From Ruminococcus sp. UBA7014 (GTDB taxonomy: Bacteria; Bacillota; Clostridia; Oscillospirales; Ruminococcaceae): a stretch of DNA of 7,009 bases. The translations under genes and the position numbers were made by a program. Where the stretch lies: assembly GCA_002449575.1 (NCBI GenBank), contig DJXC01000201.1, forward strand, positions 1 to 7,009, read 5' to 3'. Shown here piece after piece: positions 1 to 5,938 of the stretch. Below the pieces are notes generated by a model. The model made no database searches and was not told the DNA's origin. It saw nothing but the letters and a program-made list of their open reading frames with translations. How positions within the stretch are numbered: position 1 is the stretch's first letter; every line of letters begins with the position of its first letter.

Positions 1-425
1 GCAAGGTCATTTGTATACTGTACATTACCCTTGCTTACCTGGTCAGCGTGATTCTTAGCAATATTGTCTCTCATTGCAGCAGCCCATACCAGATAGGACA
101 TTGCTTCGGAAGTTGTTTCATGACCATAGTCAGGAGCTTCGATAATTACTTCTTCTACAGCATGGTATGGAATACCGAAAGAACCAGCACCGCCGTCATT
201 TTTGCTCAAGTAGCCGTTAGCCTGACCATTTGTGACAACATCGTCATAAAGGGACAGGAAACGAGCAGCATAAGTATCATCACCAAAAGCTTCTTCTTTG
301 GTTCTGCTGCCGGGTGTACCGCCAACGTTTGTGCCTGCATGTGCTACAGTTGCAGCCATTGTGCTTGTGATTGTTGCGACAGAAAGTACTGCTGCAATCA
401 CAGCTTTGCTCTTCTTAAAAAGCAT
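1..425 (-). CDS. GH48 family cellulase (exo-/processive cellobiohydrolase), N-terminal part, runs off the left edge
   Basis: Reading leftwards from the ATG at 425 gives 141 uninterrupted codons to the window edge. Residues 1-30 form a signal peptide: a Lys-rich start (MLFKKSK), a hydrophobic stretch, then AHA before the likely cleavage site. The mature N-terminus matches family 48 glycoside hydrolases: RFLSLYDDV, NGYLS, GIPYHAVEE (84-92), EAPDYGH (96-102) and TTSEAMSY (104-111). In the family the Glu of the TTSEA motif is the proposed general acid, here E107. GH48 enzymes release cellobiose processively from cellulose and are usually the most abundant exocellulase of a cellulosome, so secretion and scaffold docking are expected; the dockerin would be C-terminal and outside the window. 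The start is supported by AGAGGGG at 435-441, nine bases upstream. A consensus promoter lies about 120 bases upstream. Members are around 700 residues, so roughly a fifth is visible. The family call is firm; the exact gene name is not assigned. Confidence 0.93.
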   Translation of the reverse strand, partial: MLFKKSKAVIAAVLSVATITSTMAATVAHAGTNVGGTPGSRTKEEAFGDDTYAARFLSLYDDVVTNGQANGYLSKNDGGAGSFGIPYHAVEEVIIEAPDYGHETTSEAMSYLVWAAAMRDNIAKNHADQVSKGNVQYTNDL

Positions 426-501
426 TCTAAATTTCCCCTCTCGTTTGATTTTAGGTTTGTTTAAGATTTTAAAAAAAATATCACACCAATTCTGACAGTC
501 A

Positions 502-528
502 GCCTCTGATTCAGTGCATTTCAGAAGC
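502..528 (-). promoter_or_regulatory. Hairpin in the GH48 mRNA leader
   Basis: In the leftward transcript GCUUCUGA (528-521) can pair with UCAGAGGC (509-502), giving eight pairs including one G-U, around an 11-base loop. It sits about 10 bases after the predicted transcription start, next to the short dyad CTGACAGTCAG (492-502). A 5'-end hairpin can stabilise an mRNA; it could also be a protein-binding site. No U-run directly follows the stem, so it is not a standard terminator; the U8 at 478-471 lies about 23 bases further on. Confidence 0.4.
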
Positions 529-544
529 AGACTTTCATAGTTTC

Positions 545-573
545 ATTATAGCCAATTCAAGCTATTTTGTCAA
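545..573 (-). promoter_or_regulatory. Consensus sigma-A promoter for the GH48 gene
   Basis: On the minus strand a perfect TTGACA (573-568) is followed after 17 bases by a perfect TATAAT (550-545). Transcription would start near 538, leaving an untranslated leader of about 113 bases before the ATG at 425. A perfect consensus at ideal spacing suggests high basal expression, as expected for a major exocellulase. Any control would then have to act by a repressor or on the leader. Confidence 0.88.
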
Positions 574-790
574 GGCTTTCCCAAAAATCCGGAACAGTCT
601 TTTCACAATTTCGGCACTGTGTACATGAAACGAACACAATTTTTGTATATTTTAACAATAAATTTTCAAACATTATGCAATATTTTTTCATCAGTCTAAC
701 ACAATGACAGGTTATAATAAAAAAGTTAGCTTTTATTCTGATGAATTCACAGAAAATACATAATTTGTTTATATTTCATTTATATTTTTA

Positions 791-799
791 TGCCATAAT
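791..799 (+). promoter_or_regulatory. Candidate extended -10 promoter for the ABC operon
   Basis: TG-C-CATAAT matches the extended -10 pattern (TGn followed by a TATAAT-like hexamer with one mismatch). The -35 region around 770-776 is AT-rich with no recognisable TTGACA. Transcription from here would start near 806, giving a leader of about 47 bases. The TATAAT at 713-718 is an alternative with an equally poor -35, so this assignment is tentative. Confidence 0.4.
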
Positions 800-852
800 A
801 AAATTATGTATGTCTGTACTGCAATTTATGCAAGAGAAAGGAAAAATGATTT

Positions 853-1851
853 ATGGTCGAAATCAAAAATCTGTCGAAATATTATGGCAGAAATCCTGCT
901 GTCAAGGGAATTGACTTTGAAATCCGGGATAATGAAATTCTGGGATTTCTTGGACCAAACGGAGCAGGAAAATCCACCACCATGAATATCATTGCCGGTT
1001 ATCTGCCGTCCACGGGGGGAACGGTGACAGTCAACGGCTTTGATATTACCGAGCAGGCAAGCGAAGCAAAGAAATGTATCGGCTATCTGCCGGAAATTCC
1101 GCCGGTTTATCCGGACATGCGTGTAGAAGAGTATTTAACTTTTGTTGCCGGGCTGAAAGGCGTTCCACGCAAAGAACGCAAAGCACAGGTAGAAGATGCT
1201 ATGGCAAAACTGCATATCACTGATATGCGCCGGAGACTTATCCGGAATCTTTCCAAAGGGTATAAGCAAAGAGTCGGCTTTGCACAGGCTCTGCTGGGCA
1301 ATCCGAAAATTCTGATTCTGGACGAGCCGACTGTGGGTCTTGACCCGACACAGGTAATGGAAGTCCGGAATTTAATTCTGGAACTGGGAAAAGACCACTC
1401 TGTGATTTTCAGTTCGCATATTCTCGCAGAAGTCAGCGCAGTATGCCAGCGTGTTGTAATTATCAACAAAGGCGAAATCATGGCGGAAGATACAATCGAA
1501 AATCTGGAAAAAAATCTTACTGCCGATACTGTCCTGAATCTTACTGCCGAAGGCGATAAAGATAAGATTATCCGTCTGCTGAAAGATATCCGGGGTGTCA
1601 ATTCAGTTGCTGATGTAAAAGAAATTTCCGAAAACAGAAATCTTTATCAGATTGAACTCGCCGAAGAATCTGTCCGGAATGAAATCATGTCTGTTCTGCT
1701 GAATAATCAGTGCAGTATTGTTGAGATGCATCTTGCAAAACTGAATTTGGAACAAGTCTTTATGAAAATTATTCAGGAAAAGAAAAAATCCAGTCTGGAA
1801 CAGTTAATTGACGAAACAAAACAATCAAATCCCTATGACGAGGAGGTCTGA
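853..1851 (+). CDS. ABC transporter ATP-binding protein, GldA-like (ABC-2 exporter type)
   Basis: This 332-residue cytoplasmic ATPase powers the membrane complex encoded by the following genes. All nucleotide-binding motifs are intact: Walker A GPNGAGKST (34-42), signature LSKGYKQRVG (133-142), Walker B ILILDE (153-158) with catalytic E158, D-loop GLDP (162-165) and switch histidine H189 in SSHILAE. The Q-loop position reads YLPE, with E81 instead of Gln; GldA-like and other ABC-2 ATPases commonly have this. After about residue 215 comes a C-terminal domain of about 115 residues, with a Lys/Glu-rich acidic tail. AAAGGA at 837-842 is spaced ten bases from this ATG; an ATG at 846 is in another frame and stops within about 25 codons. 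The stop lies five bases before the permease start, indicating translational linkage. The substrate is not evident from the sequence. The ABC assignment is certain; the GldA-like label rests on the neighbours as well as on similarity. Confidence 0.95.
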   Translation: MVEIKNLSKYYGRNPAVKGIDFEIRDNEILGFLGPNGAGKSTTMNIIAGYLPSTGGTVTVNGFDITEQASEAKKCIGYLPEIPPVYPDMRVEEYLTFVAGLKGVPRKERKAQVEDAMAKLHITDMRRRLIRNLSKGYKQRVGFAQALLGNPKILILDEPTVGLDPTQVMEVRNLILELGKDHSVIFSSHILAEVSAVCQRVVIINKGEIMAEDTIENLEKNLTADTVLNLTAEGDKDKIIRLLKDIRGVNSVADVKEISENRNLYQIELAEESVRNEIMSVLLNNQCSIVEMHLAKLNLEQVFMKIIQEKKKSSLEQLIDETKQSNPYDEEV

Positions 1852-1856
1852 TACTT

Positions 1857-2588
1857 ATGTTCTCATTATATAAAAAAGAATTGCAGTCATTTTTCTTCTC
1901 GCCGTTTGCGTATGTGCTGACTGCTTTGTTCATGCTGATATTCAGCTTTGCATTTGTGACAGCGATTGCTTCTATGGACTCGAATGTGCTGAAATTTTCA
2001 TTTCCGGGCATTTTCTATGATAATTTCTTTTTCTTTATCTTTATTATTCCGATTCTGACAATGCGTTCTTTTGCAGATGAACGCCGGGGTGGTACAGAAG
2101 TTCTGCTTCTGACGAGTCCCCTGAGTGTCGGGAAAATTGTACTTGCAAAATACTTTTCGATTCTGACCGTTTTTGCTGTTATGATGTTTTCTACACTTTT
2201 CTTTCCTGTCTATGCTGCCATCAACGGGCAGGTAATGTGGTCTTCTCTGATTTGTGCTTATCTGGGTTTTTACTTCTGGGGCATGGTCTGCATTGCTGTC
2301 GGAATGCTGCTTTCTTCTCTGACAGGAAATGCAATAATTGCCGCAATTCTTGGTGAAATTATCATGGAAGGCACACTTCTGGTTGACCAGATTGGCGGTA
2401 CAGCACTTGTCAATGCTTATCCGAAGCTGAATTCTGCTATCAGCTGGATTTCCATGCAGAGAAGATTTATTTACTTTTCACAGGGTATGTTTCGTCTGGA
2501 AGATTTGATTTTCTTCCTGAGTGCGGCGGCAGTTGTCATTTGCTGGAATATCATTGCAATTGAAAAACGCCGCTGGAGTCACAGCTAA
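1857..2588 (+). CDS. ABC-2 type permease, GldF-like
   Basis: This 243-residue integral membrane protein is the channel-forming partner of the upstream ATPase. About six hydrophobic segments are visible at roughly 17-38, 53-69, 97-120, 131-153, 157-177 and 216-234. Between the second and third lies the cytoplasmic motif MRSFADERRGGTEVLLLTS (69-87), which is typical of GldF/NatB-type ABC-2 permeases and is where the ATPase is expected to couple. The short N-terminus (MFSLYKKEL) is also usual for the family, and the length is normal for GldF. AGGAGG at 1841-1846, inside the end of the ATPase gene, is spaced ten bases from the ATG. The next gene follows after 13 bases. One permease gene per operon implies a homodimer, or a partnership with the membrane-anchored GldG-like protein. 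Confidence 0.92.
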   Translation: MFSLYKKELQSFFFSPFAYVLTALFMLIFSFAFVTAIASMDSNVLKFSFPGIFYDNFFFFIFIIPILTMRSFADERRGGTEVLLLTSPLSVGKIVLAKYFSILTVFAVMMFSTLFFPVYAAINGQVMWSSLICAYLGFYFWGMVCIAVGMLLSSLTGNAIIAAILGEIIMEGTLLVDQIGGTALVNAYPKLNSAISWISMQRRFIYFSQGMFRLEDLIFFLSAAAVVICWNIIAIEKRRWSHS

Positions 2589-2601
2589 GGAGGCAAATAT
2601 C

Positions 2602-4125
2602 ATGGAACAAAACAAACCGTTCAAGAATCTCAAAAACCGGAAATTTACAGCTTATGCCGCAATTCTGGCGGCTCTGGCTCTGGCTGTGGCGATTCCGCTT
2701 AACCTTCTGGCAAGCCGTCTGCACGTCATCTGGGACATGACCCCGGCAAAACTCTATGAACTTTCTGACACTACTAAAAATTATCTGAAAACGCTTGATA
2801 AGCAGGTTGATTTTTATTTCCTCATGGATATGGATTATCTCTCCACAGATGACAACAGTATGGCATTATATTATACGCTCAAACAGTATTCTGCATATGC
2901 AAATATTAATTTTGTAGATTTCGACCCGGACAAAGACCCGGCACTTGTCAGCAAACTGAAGGAGCTGGGCTATGACCTCTCTGAAGGTGATATGGTTTTC
3001 TGCTGTGAAGACCGCAGCAAACATGTGCTTGCAACCAGTATGTACCAGTATGATGTTTCTTATGGCGAAGATAACAGCCGTATGGTAGAAGCTGCCTATT
3101 TTACAGGTGAAAATTATATTACTGGTGCAATCAGTGCTGTTGCTTCCGGAAAAGAGGCTTCTGTTTATTTCCTCACTGGTCACGGCGAAAAAACACTCCA
3201 GAATGATTATACCAAATTCTATTCCAATATGAAAAACCGGAATTATAATGCACAGGAACTCAATCTTGCAACAGAATCTACTGTTCCGGAAGATGCTGCT
3301 ATGCTCATTCTTGCTGCGCCGAAATCTGACCTGTCCAATGACGAAACACGCATAATTAATGATTATCTCGACAACGGCGGAAATATCTGCTTCCTGATGT
3401 CCCCGAACAAGGAAAAAGTCGTCTATAAAAATATTGAATCTATTCTGAATTCTTTTGGGATTGCAATGGATTATGACATAGTAAAGGAAACGGACTCCAG
3501 CCGCTATGTCAGCGGTGACCCCTATACTTATAATGTAAGCATTGTCCGTGCCGATACGGAAACTGGTACAGTTGATATTACCAGTGAACTTGCTGATATG
3601 ACTGACAACGGCTACTACGCTTTCATGAGCAATTCCAGAAGCTTTTATCATTACTTAAATTCTGATGACTATTCTCTGGAAGTTGGTTCTTTATTACAGA
3701 CTATTTCTTCTACAAACGAATATGGTGATACTGTTTCGACAGCTGTCGGTGAAGTGTATGGTGCTTCTGACCCCTTAGCAGAAGAGGTAACTGGCTATCC
3801 GCTTGATTTGGCTATGTATTCGACCAGTACCCTCCGCAACGGGGCAAAAGTTCTTGCAATGGGCAATGCTGAATTTATTGATGATGTCAATGTTTCTCAG
3901 GATTACATGATAATTCCGGTTTATCTGATGCTTTCTTCCATGAGCTGGATGCATGACAGTGACTTGCTTCTGGATATGGGTATCGCTGATAAAGAACGTG
4001 ATTACGACTCTATGAATATCAATTCCGAAACCACTGCCAATGCTACCATGATTATTTTTATTGCTGTTCCTGTTGTCATTGGTCTGATTGGTGCAGGGGT
4101 ATGGTTCAAGAGGAGGTATTCTTAA
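2602..4125 (+). CDS. GldG-like ABC transporter auxiliary membrane protein
   Basis: The product is 507 residues, anchored at both ends, with TM helices at about 16-38 and 483-502 and a large domain between them that should lie outside the cytoplasm. The domain resembles the GldG/ABC_transp_aux family: DMTPAKLYELSDTTK near 45-59, then YFLTGHGEKTL (189-199), then DLSNDETRIINDYLDNGG (243-260), a pattern like the 'open a new sheet, drop into a Gly-Gly turn' segment of these proteins, and AKVLAMGNAEFIDD (415-428). The protein ends in a short basic tail, KRRYS. An in-frame ATG at 2521 would add 27 residues but lies deep inside the permease gene. I chose 2602 because AAGGAGG (2587-2593), overlapping the permease stop codon, is placed eight bases before it. 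The function is known only as part of Gld-type ABC complexes; its ligand here is unknown. Confidence 0.88.
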   Translation: MEQNKPFKNLKNRKFTAYAAILAALALAVAIPLNLLASRLHVIWDMTPAKLYELSDTTKNYLKTLDKQVDFYFLMDMDYLSTDDNSMALYYTLKQYSAYANINFVDFDPDKDPALVSKLKELGYDLSEGDMVFCCEDRSKHVLATSMYQYDVSYGEDNSRMVEAAYFTGENYITGAISAVASGKEASVYFLTGHGEKTLQNDYTKFYSNMKNRNYNAQELNLATESTVPEDAAMLILAAPKSDLSNDETRIINDYLDNGGNICFLMSPNKEKVVYKNIESILNSFGIAMDYDIVKETDSSRYVSGDPYTYNVSIVRADTETGTVDITSELADMTDNGYYAFMSNSRSFYHYLNSDDYSLEVGSLLQTISSTNEYGDTVSTAVGEVYGASDPLAEEVTGYPLDLAMYSTSTLRNGAKVLAMGNAEFIDDVNVSQDYMIIPVYLMLSSMSWMHDSDLLLDMGIADKERDYDSMNINSETTANATMIIFIAVPVVIGLIGAGVWFKRRYS

Positions 4126-4128
4126 TCT

Positions 4129-5574
4129 ATGAGTACCAAAAAAATAAAAGCTCTTGTAATTGCACTTGTTGTTCTGCTGATTGTGGGTATCTGCGCTTAT
4201 ATTGCTGTAGATACGCTCAAATCCAGAGAGGAACAAGCTGCTCTGGAAGAAAAAAATTCTCTCCAGTTATTCGATTTTGATGAAAACAGCATTGAAAAAG
4301 TCGAAATTGAAGTGCCAGAAGGTCATTTTACTGTCGAAAATTCTGTAGACGGCTGGGAAATTACCAGTACTGATTATAAATATGACATTCATCTGAATGC
4401 ATTTTATATCAACACAATTTGCAACTATATGAGCAATTTAACCGCCCTGAAAAAACTCAACGTCAGCAGTGAAGATATGGCTGGTTACGGACTGGAAACC
4501 TGTTCTTCCCTGACTTGTTACTCCGGCAGTGAGGCTTATACAATTTATATTGGAAATCCTTCCGCTACAGAAGAATATTTTTATATTATGCGTCCAGATG
4601 ATGCTACTGTCTATGCGATTGATTTTGATAAAGGGCAAGTCCTGAAAGGGGGACTTTCTTACCTGAAAGACCCTTATCTCATCAACTGGCTTGATGTGAA
4701 TATCAATTATGTCAAACTACAGCATAAAGATGATATTTCTTTTGAGATTGAAAAAGATGAAAATAACCGCTGGCAGATGTTCGCCCCTCTTGCCAATGCA
4801 CCGCTGAACGGCGCAAATATTAACTCTATGCTGACTTCTGTCACCCGTCTGCAAGTGGATTCTTTTGTCAAGATGGCGGAAAGTCCTCAGGACTTAATAG
4901 ACTATCATCTGGATGACCCGGCTTATCAGTTTACTGTCAGGACTGAATTTGGCGATACGATGACAATTGATTTCGCCGAATTTGACCAGAAAGACAGTGA
5001 AGTTTATCTTGTCTATGAAGAATCCGGACAGATTGCCACAATGACTCCGAACAGAGTTTCTTTCCTGCAAACAAACGCTTCTGAATTGATGACGGATAAA
5101 ATCTTCTCTCCGGATATGACCGAAGTTTCTGCTTTGGATGTTACTGTTGATGACCTGCATTTCTCGATGACAATGGATGCTGAAAACAGCAAGACCTTTT
5201 TCAATTCTGACAATATCGTCAGCGAAATTGAAATTTCCGGCAATACTGATGAAATTCAGAAAATGTTCAATCAGTTATTCCTGACTGTTTCTAATCTGAC
5301 TTATGATTCTCTGGACATTGATGCTGAAATTGATGAAAATGCTGAACCGACTGTTATGTTCCGCTACACACTCATGGACGGCACAGAAACAGAACTTTCG
5401 CTTGTTCCTGTAGATGATACTTTCTATCAGGCATTCCTTAACGGCGAATATACCGGAAAAATCGTCCGCAGACGTGCTTTAAGCGGTTCTGCCGGTGTAC
5501 TGACGTATCATGAAAAAATGATTGACCTGCTAGAGATGAACTCCGAAAAAACCCAGACTTCCGAAACTGAATAA
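4129..5574 (+). CDS. DUF4340 domain membrane-anchored protein, last gene of the Gld-like operon
   Basis: The 481-residue product starts with one TM anchor (about 8-28) after a KK-rich tip, so the rest is probably extracellular. It belongs to the DUF4340 family, which regularly follows gldG-like genes in ABC operons. Two similar units can be seen, each a short beta segment, then a 'W-x(n)-P/D ... N-x-M/I' helix and a 'Y-x-L' turn: about 55-165 (GWEITS, LNAFYINTICNYMSNL, GYGLE) and 192-305 (RWQMFAP, NINSMLTSVTRL, YHLDDPAYQFTV). A third, weaker unit seems to span about 331-455. AGGAGG (4111-4116), inside the end of the previous gene, is twelve bases from the ATG, and only three bases separate the two genes. 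The acidic C-terminal tail ends in SETE. The biochemical role is unknown. Membership of the ABC complex is inferred from the operon. Confidence 0.88.
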   Translation: MSTKKIKALVIALVVLLIVGICAYIAVDTLKSREEQAALEEKNSLQLFDFDENSIEKVEIEVPEGHFTVENSVDGWEITSTDYKYDIHLNAFYINTICNYMSNLTALKKLNVSSEDMAGYGLETCSSLTCYSGSEAYTIYIGNPSATEEYFYIMRPDDATVYAIDFDKGQVLKGGLSYLKDPYLINWLDVNINYVKLQHKDDISFEIEKDENNRWQMFAPLANAPLNGANINSMLTSVTRLQVDSFVKMAESPQDLIDYHLDDPAYQFTVRTEFGDTMTIDFAEFDQKDSEVYLVYEESGQIATMTPNRVSFLQTNASELMTDKIFSPDMTEVSALDVTVDDLHFSMTMDAENSKTFFNSDNIVSEIEISGNTDEIQKMFNQLFLTVSNLTYDSLDIDAEIDENAEPTVMFRYTLMDGTETELSLVPVDDTFYQAFLNGEYTGKIVRRRALSGSAGVLTYHEKMIDLLEMNSEKTQTSETE

Positions 5575-5580
5575 TCCAAG

Positions 5581-5608
5581 AATCCGCCGGAATCTCTGGC
5601 GGATTTTT
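5581..5608 (+). terminator. Intrinsic terminator of the ABC operon
   Basis: AATCCGCC (5581-5588) and GGCGGATT (5598-5605) form a perfect eight-pair, GC-rich stem with a nine-base loop. It runs straight into TTTTT (5604-5608), six bases after the stop codon of the DUF4340 gene. This marks the end of the four-gene operon. Confidence 0.92.
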
Positions 5609-5628
5609 CCTTTCTGATTCTGGGGGGT

Positions 5629-5699
5629 TGTCAATCAATGAGCGACAGGGTTACAAGGGGGCGGCTTTCAAGCCCCCTTGTTCCTGTTGCTGATTGACA
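5629..5699. repeat. 71-base imperfect palindrome (long stem-loop)
   Basis: Three paired blocks nest around a nine-base loop. The outer block is TGTCAATCA (5629-5637) with TGATTGACA (5691-5699). The middle block is GCGACAGG (5642-5649) with CCTGTTGC (5683-5690), including one G-U. The inner block is CAAGGGGGC (5654-5662) with GCCCCCTTG (5672-5680). That is 26 pairs, interrupted by a four-base bulge and a small internal loop. No T-run directly follows, and an ordinary terminator already lies upstream, so a simple terminator is a poor explanation. Possibilities include a recombination, transfer or replication site, a MITE-like remnant, or an operator overlapping the following promoter. Confidence 0.75.
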
Positions 5700-5723
5700 G
5701 TTGCATTTTTACTATATTATTAT
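5694..5723 (+). promoter_or_regulatory. Sigma-A-type promoter inside and after the palindrome
   Basis: TTGACA (5694-5699) is part of the right arm of the palindrome. TATTAT (5718-5723), one mismatch from consensus, follows at 18 bases; an overlapping TATTAT at 5715 would give 15. Transcription would start near 5730, immediately before the tandem TGCAACTCA repeats. No open reading frame with a ribosome binding site follows before the next promoter, so the product could be a short RNA or a relic of a lost gene. Confidence 0.55.
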
Positions 5724-5729
5724 AGGGTG

Positions 5730-5860
5730 CTGCAACTCATTTTGCAACTCACAAACTAATAAATCTATTAATTTAAAAAATATAAAATACAGCTATCACA
5801 CAATATCAAAAAAATGTCCGTCAGAACCTCCTTTGCAGAGGCTTTCTTTGTGAATTTTTT
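5730..5860 (+). ncRNA. Possible small RNA of about 130 nt
   Basis: The segment runs from the predicted start of the promoter at 5694-5723 to TTTTTT at 5855-5860. A weak hairpin precedes the T-run: AGAA/CCTC (5823-5830) against GAGG/TTCT (5838-5847), with a two-base bulge. It contains ACCTCCTTT (5826-5834), identical to the anti-Shine-Dalgarno tail of 16S rRNA, so it could pair with ribosome binding sites. The hairpin is weak and there is no homology evidence; this is a hypothesis. Confidence 0.2.
5731..5751 (+). repeat. Two tandem TGCAACTCA repeats, 12-base period
   Basis: TGCAACTCA occurs at 5731-5739 and 5743-5751, separated by TTT. Its inverted core AGTTGCA is at 5699-5705, on the other side of the -10 region. 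Repeats that flank a promoter like this are typical operators or recombinase or replication-protein binding sites. No protein that would bind them is encoded in the window. Confidence 0.7.
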
Positions 5861-5871
5861 CTAAATTTTTC

Positions 5872-5900
5872 TTGACATTTTTTAGAATCTCTGCTATACT
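5872..5900 (+). promoter_or_regulatory. Strong promoter of the dockerin gene
   Basis: TTGACA (5872-5877) is followed at exactly 17 bases by TATACT (5895-5900), with TG one base before the -10 (TGC at 5892-5894), making it an extended -10 as well. Transcription should start near 5907, giving a leader of about 32 bases that carries AAGGGGG (5924-5930), eight bases before the ATG. Confidence 0.87.
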
Positions 5901-5938
5901 GGAATTATCAGAAAGATTTTATTAAGGGGGAATTTTTT

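Larger units (their letters stand above)
426..852. other. Divergent intergenic region, AT-rich, 427 bases
   Basis: This gap separates the leftward GH48 gene from the rightward ABC operon, so it must hold both promoters. The leftward side has a clear promoter (545-573) and a transcribed leader of about 110 bases with a hairpin (502-528) and a run of eight U residues (471-478). The rightward side is less clear. There is a full TATAAT at 713-718 without a good -35, and an extended -10 (TGCCATAAT, 791-799) nearer the gene. Two CACAATTT direct repeats at 604-611 and 635-642 start 31 bases apart, about three helical turns. A split inverted repeat spans 687-745. I see no convincing protein-coding gene and no tRNA here. 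Confidence 0.8.
5575..5938. other. Intergenic region with terminator, palindrome, two promoters and tandem repeats
   Basis: This 364-base gap lies between two rightward transcription units. In order it holds the operon terminator (5581-5608), a 71-base imperfect palindrome (5629-5699), a promoter whose -35 lies in the palindrome's right arm (5694-5723), tandem TGCAACTCA repeats (5731-5751), an AT-rich stretch with no visible gene, a weak hairpin plus U-run (5823-5860), and the promoter of the dockerin gene (5872-5900). The longest reading frame I can draw in the last part encodes only 16 residues from an ATG at 5814 and has no ribosome binding site. Confidence 0.8.

Noticed and set aside
48..495. 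Plus-strand open frames over the left edge (138 and 65 codons)
   Set aside because: They lie antisense to the clear GH48 coding sequence, are Cys/Ser-rich and low in complexity, and have no ribosome binding site.
624..640. Possible catabolite-repression (cre-like) site near TGAAACGAACACA
   Set aside because: It is one base short of the cre spacing and not palindromic, so it does not fit the consensus.
846..848. ATG at 846 as the ATPase start
   Set aside because: It is in a different frame that soon stops, and it is only three bases from the AAAGGA.
2521..2601. Upstream ATG extending the GldG-like protein by 27 residues
   Set aside because: It lies deep within the permease gene and lacks a Shine-Dalgarno. 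The ATG at 2602 has AAGGAGG at ideal distance, and the TM anchor then falls near the N-terminus as in the family.
5654..5710. Inner stem of the palindrome plus TTTTT at 5706-5710 as a second operon terminator
   Set aside because: The T-run is about 25 bases from the GC-rich inner stem and separated from the outer stem by six bases, and a perfect terminator already lies at 5581-5608. A backup role cannot be excluded.
5800..5837. Minus-strand AAAGGAGG at 5828-5835 as a ribosome binding site of a leftward gene
   Set aside because: No ATG, GTG or TTG at proper distance opens a frame of useful length; the match is better read as the 16S-tail-like sequence on the plus strand.
5814..5864. Sixteen-codon reading frame starting ATG TCC GTC AGA
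   Set aside because: It has no ribosome binding site, is very short, and overlaps the hairpin and T-run. A relic of a lost gene is possible but unsupported.
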